Assembly (NCBI GenBank): GCA_028023455.1
Contig: JAQFVV010012394.1
Span: 29,528,010-29,592,009 of the forward strand
Source of the DNA: Epiperipatus broadwayi
Taxonomy: Eukaryota; Onychophora; Udeonychophora; Euonychophora; Peripatidae
Length of the DNA stretch: 64,000 nt
Direction: 5' to 3'
Positions 21,150 through 31,637 of this stretch are shown in pieces (position 1 is the first letter of the stretch; each line of letters starts with the position of its first letter). The position numbers were made by a program, and so were the translations under genes. The notes under the pieces are model-generated. The model saw only the letters and a program-made list of their open reading frames with translations, searched no databases and was not told the origin of the DNA.

Positions 21150-21620
21150 TGGAATAATACAAGAGTGAAACTATTATTTAAAGGAAAGAGTAAAGATCAT
21201 AGAAAGGTAAAAAATTATAGACCGATAGTGGGAGCGACAGTGTTATATAAAGTTTTGCATATACTGTGGCTGAAAGGGTGGCAAAATGAATGGAAGAAAA
21301 TAATATAGTGGGAGAAATGCAAGGAGGTTTTAGAATAGACAGTTTATTTATAGTTATAGATATGAGTAGGAATACAGATAGACAGTTATATTGGTCTTTA
21401 GAGATGTAGAGAAGGCGTATGATAGAGTAAATAAAAACAGTTTATGGGTAAATTTAGTAAATTTGGAAATGAATGAAGTTTTAGTGGATCTTATTAAGAG
21501 ATTGTATGAAAATAATTACTATTCATCTCAGTTAGGAAGTATAAAATCAGCTAAGAGTTAAAAATGGGGATGGGACTAAGGTAAAGATAAATATAGAGAA
21601 AGTGATTATACAAAAAGTGG
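21150..21620 (+). pseudogene. LINE reverse transcriptase fragment (third family)
   Basis: The plus strand reads KGKSKDHRKVKNYRPIVGA, then, with frame changes, VGEMQGGFR, DVEKAYDRVNKNSLW and MNEVLVDLIKRLYENNYYS. This is the fingers-to-palm order of a non-LTR reverse transcriptase (motif A F.DVEKAYDRV). Frames shift repeatedly and motif C was not found. It differs from the two LINE families named above. Confidence 0.5.
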
Positions 21621-21639
21621 GTTTTTGATTTTCATGCTG

Positions 21640-22240
21640 GGTTTAGAAAAAGATAAAAAGGATCTAGATATAAAGATCATGCAGTGGACAAAATGATGTT
21701 GTAGAAATGGGATGGAGTAGGATTGAAAAGAATATGGAAAATACCTAGGGTGGAGAATGGAAAGAGAAAGTAAGGTGGCTAATAAGTTTTTCAAGGTATA
21801 GTAGCTGATAGTTTTCTGACTTTGATAAAATCACATCACATCATCCTATGAAAAAGCGAATAAAGAGTGAGTAATCATTTGCTATAAATATATATACATA
21901 TATTTGTTATTTTAAAATAATTTTTCTTCTCAGAGTTGTGAAAATTGTAGTTTCTTTTTTTTTATTAAAAAAAAAAGAACAATTAAACTACGAATAATAG
22001 ACAAAAAAAAAAGACAATGAGATGAAAACACATTCAAAATCAGTATATAACAATACAGTTCGGCAATGTGATGGGTTGAAGTATAACAGATATAAAGGTG
22101 GCAATTTGTTTTCACAGTTAGCGAATATTAACATGTTTTTTTTTTATTTTCTTGATTGTTTAAAGTAAATTTATTGCCATTTCTACTAAACAACTACCCA
22201 TAACAATCCTATAATAGAAATAAAGGTATTATAAATAAAG
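21640..22240. other. AT-rich intron DNA, no gene seen
   Basis: Contains poly-T/poly-A tracts. Two short minus ORFs (21606-21794, 21930-22115) look like chance. Confidence 0.4.
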
Positions 22241-22367
22241 CAAGTCATATAATAACGTGACATTACTTTTTTAAGCTTGTATTTACAAAAATGTAATACA
22301 GAGGGTGTACCAGTAGCTCAAATAAGCTCTTAATTAATGTGTGGTAAGATTTTAAAATCTCTATCCA

Positions 22368-22434
22368 AAATATCTTATCCTCAGACCAATTGATTTTGAG
22401 CTTATGGGTCATATCCATGAGGAGCTAGAATATT
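22368..22434 (-). ncRNA. Decayed hammerhead-like motif (family B array, unit 1)
   Basis: Stem I pairs CCTCA/TGAGG. The stem III-like palindrome is nearly kept (ATCAATTGGT followed by C). The core CTGATGA reads as catggatatga and GAAA as AAAA, so it is expected to be inactive. Confidence 0.35.
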
Positions 22435-22719
22435 CAGACACTAGATCTAAAATATCAACTCAAAGCCCAGCACTTATTTTATACATAATATTTAAGTAGA
22501 AACTCTGAAGTTTCAGACATGAAAATGTATTTTACTCCAGATATCTAACTTAAATAGCTATGTGGGACTGAACCAAATTCAGATATACCATATACTAATA
22601 GCCTCAGCATAGTCAAAGCCATAAAGGTAAAATTATAATTATCAATAAAGCAAGTCATATCTCAAGCAAGCTCTTAATTGATAAGTGCAGTAAGAGAAAA
22701 CATTTAAAATCTCTATCAA

Positions 22720-22786
22720 AATATTCTTATCTCCAGACCAATTGGTTTTGAGCTTATGGCTCATCTTAGTGAGGAGCTAAAATATT
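22720..22786 (-). ncRNA. Decayed hammerhead-like motif (family B array, unit 2)
   Basis: AATATT arms, CTCC/GGAG pairing and the perfect palindrome ACCAATTGGT followed by C are present. The core reads CTAAGATGA, and G of GAAA is A (ctcAAAACC). It is one unit from the motif at 22368 in the same direction. Confidence 0.4.
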
Positions 22787-23248
22787 CAGACACCAAATTC
22801 TAAATATCAACTCAAAACCCAGCACTTATTTTATATGTAATATTTAAATAGAAACTCTGAAGTTTTTGGATATAAAAATGTCTTTTACTCCAGTTAGCTA
22901 ACACAAATAGCTATATGGGACTGAACCAAATTCAGATTTACCATATATTACTAGTTCCAACATAGCCAAAGCCATAAAGGTAAAATTATAATTATCAATA
23001 AAGCAAGTCATATAATAACATGACATTACTTTTATAAGCTTGTATTTACAAAAATGTAATACAGAGAGCTATGCTGAGGTTTATTATTATGTGGTAGATC
23101 TGAATTTGGTTCAATCCCATATAGGTACTTAAGTTAGATAGCTGGAGTAAAAGACATTTTCATGTTTGAAAACTTTAGAGTTTCTACTTAAATATTACAT
23201 GTAAAATAAGTGCTGGGTTTTGCATTGATATTTTAGATCTAGTGTCTT

Positions 23249-23316
23249 AATATTCTAGCTCCTCACTGAGGTGAGCCATAAGCTCAAATCCAATTGGTTT
23301 GGGGATAAGAGTATTT
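23249..23316 (+). ncRNA. Decayed hammerhead-like motif (family B array, unit 3)
   Basis: Plus strand: AATATTCTAGCTCCTCA, then CTGAGGTGA in place of CTGATGA, a GAGC/GCTC stem with loop CATAA, and CCAATTGG. GAAA is changed to CAAA. Confidence 0.4.
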
Positions 23317-23663
23317 CAGATAGAGGTTTTAAATGTTTTCTCTTACCGCACTTATCAATTAAGAGCTTGTTTGAGTTATTGGTACATTCTCTGTATTACA
23401 TTTTTGTAAATACAAGCTTATAAAAACAATGTCATATTATTATATGACTTTATTGATAATTATAATTTTACCTTTACAGAATTGGTTATGCTGAGGCTAT
23501 TAATATATGGTAGATTTGAATTTGGTTCAGTCCCATATAGCTATTTAAGTTAGATAGCTGGAGTAAAAGACACTTTCATGTCCAAAAACTTCAGAGTTTC
23601 TACTTAAATATTATGTATAAAATAAATGCTGGGTTTTGAGTTGATATTTTAGATCTAGTGTCT

Positions 23664-23732
23664 GAATATTTTAGCTGCTCCCTGAGGTGAGCCATAAGCT
23701 CGAAATTAATTGGTCTGGGAATAAGAGTATTT
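23664..23732 (+). ncRNA. Hammerhead-like motif with GAAA kept (family B array, unit 4)
   Basis: The same layout as unit 3, but with GCTCGAAA intact and ATTAATTGGTC after it. The CTGA side again reads CTGAGGTGA. Comparing the four units implies an ancestral CTGATGA...GCTCGAAACC core. Confidence 0.4.
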
Positions 23733-23869
23733 CAGATAAAGATTTTAAATGTTTCTAATAACACACATCAATTAAGAGCTTGTTTGGCTATTGGTATGCT
23801 CTCTGTATTAAATAAAGGTGTTATTTGTAGATGATTTGTTATTGACATTTAACATTATCACCATTCTTT

Positions 23870-25020
23870 TTAAATCTCCATCATTGTAAAATGAAGATTT
23901 CCTCAAGTTTCACCAGTTTCTGTAATCCATAGTTTATCCTTTTCATGTCATCCCAGCAAACTTTTTTATTTCATCCATTCATATGATATTTTGTATGAGA
24001 TTCAATTTAAAAATCTACTGTACATGTGTAAAGATGCCAAAAGTTTGCTTGCTATAAAGATGCTACACTTGGAACTAGAAACAGAACACACGATCCTTGC
24101 CCCATTAGTGACTGTGTTAGAGAACGATATTTCTAGCATCATAAAACTTCACAAACAATTGGTTAAATATACTCTGGACATAGTTTCAGTCCTGACAAGG
24201 ACAAGAAAAAAGTATGGAACTCCAGGTCCAAGTAGAGTTTTATAAATGGTAAAAGGGTACAATTACAGTTAACAAATTGACATTAGTCACTCCTAATGGT
24301 AGATGTCATTTACAATTTTTAAAGTTAGAGCATATAAAGAATTGTCTTTTGATGAAAGAAGAATTTATCCTTATCTCTACTAGAAATGCATCCAGATCAA
24401 CTCCATTTTATGTTCTCAATGTTGTTAGTGATACCTCTTTATTATCTCATCCATGTATTTTGTTTTTAAATCCCTTATTATGATTCATAATCTCCATCTC
24501 TCCATTCTTAATTAAATGGTAGAAATCTGTAAGTGTTCAAGTTCCAGATTCATATTTAAGGACTGGGAAAACACATTTATTAAAACCTTTCCTTTTCAAA
24601 CCTATAGGCATATTTTCTTTTAGTCCTAAAATTATTTCTACAAAGAGTCTATTATTCAAGATTAATTCTATCATTAATTTTATCTATTATTTTTCTAGCA
24701 AGTATTAATAATCTGATCGTGATATTTGCAATTGTTAGCTTCTAATTTATTATTATAAACTTTATTTTTTTTTTCTGACAAAATCCATTGAAAATTATTT
24801 TATTATTTTTATTATTTATCCTTAATACTATTTTCTTATCTGATAATTCTTGTGACAAACATGTCTTGAAACTCTGAAGCATTCTTTGAAAAATCATTTG
24901 CAAAGTCGTGATTATTAAGTCATCTCCATTTACTTTTTTCCTTAGCTCATTTCTAAAACTGGTGTAAATTTTTTGTAGATATGCACGCACACAGTCTCAC
25001 ACGTTTACAGTTTTAATTTT
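23870..25020 (-). mobile_element. Decayed RTE-like LINE (copy 4) split by an insertion
   Basis: Segment 23870-23985 aligns with the LINE 3' end (tgaagatttcctcaagttt, atttcatccattcat). Segment 24375-25020 aligns with the following part of the same element (aaaacacatttattaaaacc, cataggcatattttctttta, ctctgaagcattctttg, atctccatttactttt). Between them lie about 390 bases with no LINE counterpart, including a BAR-like coding stretch. The minus-strand frame is destroyed. Confidence 0.7.
23985..24245 (+). pseudogene. BAR-domain-like coding fragment (RICH/SH3BP1 RhoGAP type?)
   Basis: An 84-codon open frame reads NLLYMCKDAKSLLAIKMLHL, LETEHTILAPLVTVLENDI, then IKLHKQLVKYTLDIVS and a basic RTRKK. 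The spacing of E..ILAPL...LENDI..I...KKQL.K..LD..S resembles the second helix of the N-BAR domain in ARHGAP17/44 and SH3BP1, which bends membranes in endocytosis. Only part of one BAR domain is present. It sits in the middle of a dead LINE of opposite orientation and stops soon after. It may be a retrocopied or TE-captured exon. A genuine exon cannot be ruled out (AA|GTATGG is donor-like). Family assignment is from memory of the pattern only. Confidence 0.35.
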
Positions 25021-25189
25021 TTTTATTATCATCATATAATCTAATCATTGCTGTTTTATTTTGACATTATTGATATTTCAATCGTCAATCTCTATAATTA
25101 ATATGGCTAAAATATTTTTTTTAAAATCTATTTATATTTTCAAAAAATAAATAAATTAAAACTATATAGGTTACCAGTAAAGTATGAAA

Positions 25190-28100
25190 ACTGGTATTGT
25201 ATAGAATGCCTAGGCATTTTATAGAATGCCAAAAGTGAGACGTTTAAGTATGAAACTTTTACATTCTTGCATATTTTCTAGGCATTCTATAAAATACCAA
25301 AAGGAAAATTGGCAAAGTGTAAAGTACACCCAGCTATAGTGTTTATTCTTTCATTTTATCTTTTTTTTTCTTTTGAAGTTGGAACGACTGTAACAGTTAG
25401 GTGCTTACCATCTATATGTACAATGTGCACATTTTATGCCCAGTAAACAAAAATTAAAAATGTAAAAAAATTGAATTACATTTTTTTATTAATTATTTTT
25501 TTATTTCATTTTTTTTCTCAATCAGGGACAACTAAAATCAAGTATGTTGAAATTGTAGAGAAAAATGGGGGTGGGCAGGGAGTTACATTTTTGCCTCTGA
25601 TAAATGCTTTCTCTTTTACAATTAATTTTATTTTAGGCTAGACTTAACAAAATATAAATGGTTCAGCAGTGTGGTAATGCTTTGCAATATTCTTTAAATT
25701 GTTTATATATATATAAAAAGCATTTAAATGCATTTCAAAATACCATTCCAGACTATTTTGTAACTACAAGTAATTCAGCACTGATCCTTTGTCTTTTATG
25801 TAGAAAAATCCTGTATTTATATTTTGTATCTTCCATTTTCACATGTACCTTTTCAATAAAGTCTTTTTCATACTTTGCCAAAAAATTATTTGTCATTCTT
25901 TGTAATACCTAAGTATTCTTTACAATGTCTAGGGAAAGTATGTAAAAAATAAAATAATGAAATTTCATATCTTGTCCAAAAACATTATGAATAGAATGCT
26001 GAGGCATTCTATACAATGTCGGCTTTGCCAGTAACATATATAAATTAAAATAATTAAAATACAAAAATATTACAAAGTATTTTCTAAATACCATATGTAA
26101 CTTTTTCTAACCCTTTTAATCTATGGAAACATGTATATAATAAAATTGGCTATATCCTTCACAACAATTATTTGAAATGTATTTTTTTGCTGTAATAGTG
26201 GTTAATTTCATAATTAGTTGTTGGAAAATGTATAATAAAGAAATGCTTATGAATCAGTCATTATTACTCTAAATGTTAACAACTGTAGCCAAGCTGTTTT
26301 TATTTTACTCTTATGTTTTCCAATTCTTTAATTCTGGTTTATAATTTTAAATAAAAAATAAACCTGTCCTAATAAAGTATTTCAGAAATGTGCTACAAAA
26401 AAGTTATCACATAATATCAAATAGCCAGAATAATTACCAAGCATGTTCTATATATGGTCATATTTGTGGTTTACAGAATAGTTTATATAGCTGTTGCATA
26501 ACATATTTTATTTTTGTTAGTTTTATTTTTTGTATTAGTATCGTTTTTTCTTCTTCTGGAATTGGAATATCCCTTCTTGACTGCTAGTGATTGCAGCTGA
26601 TGATAATGACATCCACATTTTGTTTACTTTTCTATAAAATTATTAAATATTTATTTTAAAAAAGTATGTAATGTTTATGTACAGCTTTTTGTAAAAGAAA
26701 ATTATTTTGTTGAAAACTTATGTGATATAAGATGGGAAATAATTTAGTTTCTAAAATAATTTATTAAAGATTACATTATTACATTAAAGATTATTTGGTA
26801 CTTATTTTGTTCAAAGTGTTTTTTTATTCCTTCATTTGGTTTTCCCGAATTTGAGTCAATTATTCTTCTGTTTTTTCTTTTTCGGAGCATTCTGCTATTG
26901 GTTGAGCCATGGAGAGGATAAATCCAGCATGCCCCAAGTCATGGTAAAAATAACTTCAGGAGTTATCAGGCTACCCCCTGTTCTTGTTTTCTTTAGATTG
27001 TTCTGCATGAAATTAATAAAATTTTGATGATTAAATACTAGTAAATAATTTATACCAATAATATTTCATTTTTTGATTTTTTAATTAGAAAGGTTGGCTC
27101 TTTTTATATATAAAATTAATTTTTGAAGGCTATATGATTTTAATAAAAATTTTCTAAAAGTACAGATTTGATATGAATATTTTTTTTGTTAAACAGATCT
27201 CTTTGATTGATGGTTGAAATGAAATCCATTAATGTGTTATTCTTCCCATTTCAATCTTTTATCAGCATCTCTAGTGATTGTTTGAATTAGCCTTCAATAT
27301 TTTATTTGCTTATTAAATCTTTGTTTTATATTGTTAGTCAATAAATTCTACTTGATTTATATTTATTGGAAATATAATTTTGCAAATAAAAGACATCCTT
27401 GAAAATAATATTTCAACTTTGCAAATATAGAAAAATAAACTGGAATATATATTGAAAACAAAATATATTTTTTTAATTCAATGATAATTACAATATTAGT
27501 AAAAAAGATAAATAAGTGAAATTTTTCTTAATTAAGCTTTATTTTTAAAAGTTAAATTAAATCATCAGAAAACTATAAAATTCTGTTTTAAAATTTAAAA
27601 TTGCATTTATAATTATTGAGTATTATAAAAGTTCAACACTATAATGTTTCTCAATTTGTTTCCAATGGGAAAGCAGAATAGCATAAAAACAGTTTGGTTA
27701 CTATTAATAATAATTATAGTTTAGAATAATAATGGCTGATTCATAAGCATTTTTCACCATAAATTTTCTGATGGCCACTTATGAAATTGATGATTATTAC
27801 AAAAATAAATTTCTACTAATTGTTGTGATCGATATAGCCAGTTTTATTATATCTATGTTTGCGTAGTTTGAAAGAGATTACATATGGTATTTAGAAAATA
27901 TTTTATATTTTTGTATAAAATGCCAATGTTATAATATTTTTAGGCAAAGTATGAAATTTTATCTTTATTTTTACATACATCTCCTAGACATTGTATAGAA
28001 TACAGGCATATACAGGCATAATTTACCTTATATATGTTACTGGCAAGTGTGAAAAACTGCCAAAATTATACAGAATGCCTAGGTATTCTATACAATTTGT

Positions 28101-28190
28101 CATATTTTAAAGCAAAGTATGAAATTTCATTTTTATTTTTATTTTTTTACATAATTTCTCTAAACATTATATAGAATACCTAGGCATTAT
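25190..28190. repeat. Reiterated motif aggcattctataaaatgcc
   Basis: At least seven diverged copies of a roughly 20-base, partly palindromic word (gcctaggcattctata-like) occur near 25198, 25276, 25905, 25990, 27995, 28063 and 28166, on both strands. They lie within or beside the arms of the long inverted-repeat element and may be subterminal binding-site-like repeats of it. Confidence 0.5.
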
Positions 28191-28445
28191 CAAGAATGGG
28201 AAATAGGTTTTCAGCAAATACAAAAATGTAAGAAATACAAAATATAAAATGGTGGATTTTTTTACATAAAAGAAAAAGATCAGCATTGACTTACTTGTTG
28301 CTACAAGGCATACTGGAATGACATTGTGAAATGCACTTAAGTACTCTTTTAAAAACCCTTTAAAGAATATTGCAACTATCTCCACCTTGTTTCTGACTCA
28401 TTCTTAACTGTGTTTTGTGAATCATTTATATTTTGTTAAGTCTAC
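25632..28445. mobile_element. Element with ~0.7-kb inverted arms (foldback or long-TIR transposon)
   Basis: The left arm 25632-26325 and right arm 27665-28445 are imperfect inverted copies. Shared words include aaaatataaatgg, gcaatattctttaaa, cataagcattt, ccatatgtaa and tgttactggcaa. Even chance frames in the two arms (25658-25912 plus, 28167-28385 minus) encode similar peptides, with HLNAFQNTIP matching YLSAFHNVIP. The 1.3-kb core (26326-27664) has no transposase-like frame. A piece of the core (26395-26500) recurs at 37600-37690. Superfamily unknown. Confidence 0.6.
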
Positions 28446-28449
28446 AGTA

Positions 28450-29125
28450 AACTCAGGTACAATAAATCCAGCTGGTTTATTATTAAAACTGAAAGGGAAA
28501 AGTTGTTTGAAAGCTTACAAGACCATTTTTTATGTCACCATTCTTCAGTTAGCTTAAAAAATTTCTTGACTGAACATCAGAAAAGGGATTTGATTTGGGG
28601 CATGTCTAATATAATGAACTAAACTTGAGTTAGTGGTAAATCTGGATCTATTTGCAGCTTTCCATACATTGTCTTCTAATAAATAGTTAAGGAGTATGTC
28701 AAAAGCTATTGCAAAGGAAATTTCTCATAGTAAGATTTAATTGCATATCCATAAGTTTAGTGACAGTACTGTTTCTCAAATAAGGTACTGCTGTTAGGGA
28801 TTTATATCATAATCCCAAGTAATGACAGTCACCTTTACAAGAAGGTTGATTATAAAAAATTATTTTAAATCTAACCTGGCAGATGATTAAGATGAGTTAG
28901 ACTCTGGTCTAAGATTACAAATTAGAAGAAAGGTAACTACTCATAAAAATCAAGATGAACTATTTCTTGAAATTCAGTTTTAAACATCTTCATACTGATT
29001 TCAGAGTACATGTTTAGATGATGAAGTTAATGAAATATTATAAAAATATAATATTAATATATTAAGAGTTTATTTGTAAATTTACTGTAATTATATATAT
29101 ATATATATATGTTAAAACAAAGATT
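28450..29125. other. Intron DNA, no gene seen
   Basis: A short readable stretch (LKNFLTEHQKRDLIWG, around 28545-28600) is interrupted by stops and not recognised. A TA tract lies at 29092-29112, next to the Penelope-like element. Confidence 0.35.
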
Positions 29126-29179
29126 TGCACGGGTTAAATATATAAAACACATATTTTGCAGGTTCATCCGTGTTAAAAA

Positions 29180-29243
29180 CTTTTAATATTAATATACTGA
29201 CGTTTCGACTTGGTCACACAAGCCATCCACAGAGTTATAAAAG
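29180..29243 (-). ncRNA. Decayed hammerhead-like motif of Penelope-like copy 1
   Basis: Minus strand: CTTTT/AAAAG and ACT/AGT form a bipartite stem I. The core reads CTGTGGA instead of CTGANGA, followed by a 6-bp stem II GGCTTG/CAAGTC, GAAA and CGTC. The ACGT palindrome is the shortest possible stem III and would need dimerisation. The invariant A after CTG is U, so cleavage is not expected. Confidence 0.5.
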
Positions 29244-29325
29244 GTAGAAAGACGGTTGTAGAGGCGCTACAATCACTGATTTGAATAAAATGTTAAAATT
29301 CCACCAATAGCAAAAAATGTTAAAT

Positions 29326-29860
29326 TTAGGAATGTTTTTTAAAAAAATCTTTCCAAATAGGAGGAAGTTTGCATGTATCATCTCGCTTATTGATACAATC
29401 TGGCCTTTTAAGTATCTCAATGGCTTCTCTAATTTTGCATTGGTAGAGATTATCACATCTGGATATGATCCTGGTAGTAGAAAAATCAATTTTATGACCT
29501 GCATCTATAGTATGGAGTGAGAGTGCTGATGATGATGAGTGTTGTTTAACTGCATTAGCATGCTCATCTTTCCTAACACTGATGCAACGATTACTCATAC
29601 CTATGTAAGAAGCTTTACAATTTTTACATGAGATTTGATAGACACCATGAGATTCAAGAGGGATTGAATCCTTAGGCTTGGTTATTATATTGCTGATCTT
29701 TTGATGAGCAGAAAATGCTGTATCTATATTATAGCGTTTTAATATACGTCCGATACTGTCTGTAGTTCCTTTTACATATGGAACACAAATCCTAATAGCT
29801 GATTTATCATCTTTTTGTTTCCTATTTTGTCTATTTTGGGCTTGAAATAAGGCTTTTTTT
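29326..29860 (-). CDS. GIY-YIG endonuclease of Penelope-like copy 1
   Basis: A frame that is open for about 175 codons, out of frame with the reverse transcriptase. It reads GVYQISCKNCKASYIG (the GIY-YIG core with the CxxC typical of Penelope-like endonucleases), then CISVRKDEHANAVKQ, HTIDAGHKIDF and REAIEILKRPDCINKRDD, ending KDFFKKHS. The endonuclease nicks target DNA to prime reverse transcription. It is separated from the reverse transcriptase by a nine-A run (29852-29860 as T on +) where the frames change. Confidence 0.85.
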
Positions 29861-31502
29861 TTATAAATTTGTAATTATAACTATTTGCTAATAAAACACT
29901 ATTAATATGATTTATTTCTTCTTTCAGATGTGTCTCATCTGAAAGGTTAATTGCTCTATTTAAAAGAGTTTTGGCTACAGAAACTATCTGAGTTGGGTGA
30001 TGATGAGAATGGAAATGCAAATATCTGTCTGTGTGTGTATCCTTTCTGTAAATAGAAAAAGATAAACTATTTGGTGTTCTGGTGACTAGAACATCAAGAA
30101 AAGGGAGTTTTCCATCAGACTCTGTCTCCATTGTAAATTTAATATGAGGATGCATATTATTTAAATGTAAGAAAAAATCATCTAATTTATTTTTTCCATG
30201 TTGCCATATGACAAAAGTGTCATCTATGTATCTGAGCCAAATGAGAGGTTTTAAAGATGCTGATTCTAATGCACGAGTTTCTATATATTCCATAAATAAA
30301 TCAGCTATTACTCCTGAGATAGGTGAGCCCATAGGAGTACCAAAAACTTGTCTGTAATGCTGTCCATTGTATACAAAATATGTATTTAAGAGACAATGTT
30401 TAATTAAAGCAATAATATGGTCTGGTAAATTGCAACGTTGTGAGATTATATTTAAAGCTTCATCAATTGGAATGTTTGTAAACAAAGACACGACATCAAA
30501 ACTGACCAGAATGTCATTAGCATTAATTTTTAAACTTTTTAAAACAGAAATAAAATGAAGAAAGTTTTTAATATATGATTTAATAGATGGGATTGTAGGT
30601 TTAATGAAATCCGATAAGTATCTGGCTAAAATATGAGTTGGAGAACCTATTGCACTTACTATTGGACGAAGGGGGGTATCTGGTTTGTGAATTTTTGGAA
30701 GTCCATAAAATTTTGGACAGACACAAGATTTTTCACGAGGGATTATTTTATTTTTTATCTCTGTTTCAATAGGTGATTTATTAATAATAGCTTTTGTTGT
30801 TTTTTCCAAATACGTAGTATGATCTCTTTTTGATAGTTTATAAGTTTTATCATTAAGCAGATCTAAAATTTTATTATGGTAAATGTCACGATCCATTACA
30901 ACTGTGGCATTACCTTTATCAGCTGGAAGTACAACAATTGATTTGTCCGATTTTATATTATTTAATGCTTGTCTTTCTTTCTTTGAAATATTATTTTTAG
31001 GAAGCTTAGCTTTTTTAAAAATATTACAAATCTCAGCTCTAGCCAAATCAGCCGATGTAGAATCAATTTTATCGAGAGCTGATTCAACATTACAAACAAT
31101 TTTCTCAAAAGGTATCCGGGAAGGTGTTAAAGCAAAATTGAAACCTTTTTCTAAAACCGAAATTTCATCTGTGGAGAGGGCTTTCCTAGATAAATTATAA
31201 ACGGTTTTTTGATTTGGATACATAATGTTTGGGGATTGTGTTCTAATTAGCATTTGCAATTTTTTCTTTTGCTTTGCTGTTACAAATTCCGAATCTTTAA
31301 ACGATCTAAAACTTGCAATACGATCAAAACTAGTCCACAGTAAAGGATGTATTTTATTACTAAGGAATAAACGTAAATGTAGCAATACTTTATCAATTTT
31401 GTCTAAATTTTTCCGAGTTTCTTTAATAAAAGAGTTTAAAATAATATTGCTAGTTTTCCTTAGAATTTTACTAACATTATAATAATTGTTCTTGTGAAAC
31501 AC
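29772..31502 (-). CDS. Reverse transcriptase of Penelope-like copy 1
   Basis: A 576-codon uninterrupted frame. In order: an N-terminal helical region, VVLPADKGNATVVMDRD, YGLPKIHKPDTPLRPIVSA, FDVVSLFTNIPI (motif A), GTPMGSPISGVIADL (motif B), LRYIDDTFVIW (catalytic YIDD), LPFLDVLV and YRKDTHTDRYLHF. These are the hallmarks of Penelope-like reverse transcriptases, which are related to telomerase. The frame stays open upstream of the GTG at 31502 (LLICKNLNVIPTCC), so the true N-terminus is further 5'. The last 20 or so residues are out of the ancestral frame after the A run. No stop codon interrupts the catalytic part. Confidence 0.9.
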   Translation of the reverse strand: MFHKNNYYNVSKILRKTSNIILNSFIKETRKNLDKIDKVLLHLRLFLSNKIHPLLWTSFDRIASFRSFKDSEFVTAKQKKKLQMLIRTQSPNIMYPNQKTVYNLSRKALSTDEISVLEKGFNFALTPSRIPFEKIVCNVESALDKIDSTSADLARAEICNIFKKAKLPKNNISKKERQALNNIKSDKSIVVLPADKGNATVVMDRDIYHNKILDLLNDKTYKLSKRDHTTYLEKTTKAIINKSPIETEIKNKIIPREKSCVCPKFYGLPKIHKPDTPLRPIVSAIGSPTHILARYLSDFIKPTIPSIKSYIKNFLHFISVLKSLKINANDILVSFDVVSLFTNIPIDEALNIISQRCNLPDHIIALIKHCLLNTYFVYNGQHYRQVFGTPMGSPISGVIADLFMEYIETRALESASLKPLIWLRYIDDTFVIWQHGKNKLDDFFLHLNNMHPHIKFTMETESDGKLPFLDVLVTRTPNSLSFSIYRKDTHTDRYLHFHSHHHPTQIVSVAKTLLNRAINLSDETHLKEEINHINSVLLANSYNYKFIKKKPYFKPKIDKIGNKKMINQLLGFVFHM

Positions 31503-31637
31503 AATTTTACAGCAAGTGGGTATAACATTGAGATTTTTGCATATTAATAAAAAAAAAAAAATAAAAAAAATATTATTTCTTAATCCACTCTTTCATATTA
31601 AGAAACTCGGAAAAATTTAGACAAAATTGATAAAGTA

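Larger units (their letters stand above)
22265..23820. repeat. Family B array: two direct pairs facing each other
   Basis: Units at about 22290-22640 and 22650-22990 are direct repeats (period near 352). Units at about 23090-23440 and 23490-23810 are direct repeats in the opposite orientation. Every unit carries words such as aaacccagcacttattttat, gggactgaaccaaattcaga and a hammerhead-like core. Flanking unit ends contain aataaagcaagtcatat and its inverse. Total about 1.55 kb, non-coding. The layout is a dimer plus inverted dimer. Confidence 0.7.
29130..31600 (-). mobile_element. Penelope-like element, copy 1
   Basis: Carries a reverse transcriptase frame followed by a GIY-YIG endonuclease frame and a 3' tail with a hammerhead-like motif. 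It is inverted relative to, and almost identical with, the copy at 31602-33883. The two meet at their 5' ends with an A-rich spacer. This copy is the longer: it keeps at least 80 codons upstream of the point where copy 2 is truncated. Such complex inverted or tandem arrangements are usual for this retroelement class. It lies inside the long synaptotagmin intron. Confidence 0.9.

Noticed and set aside
22265-23820. CRISPR-like or satellite array
   Set aside because: Units are about 350 bp, in opposite pairs and dispersed elsewhere; animal genome context.
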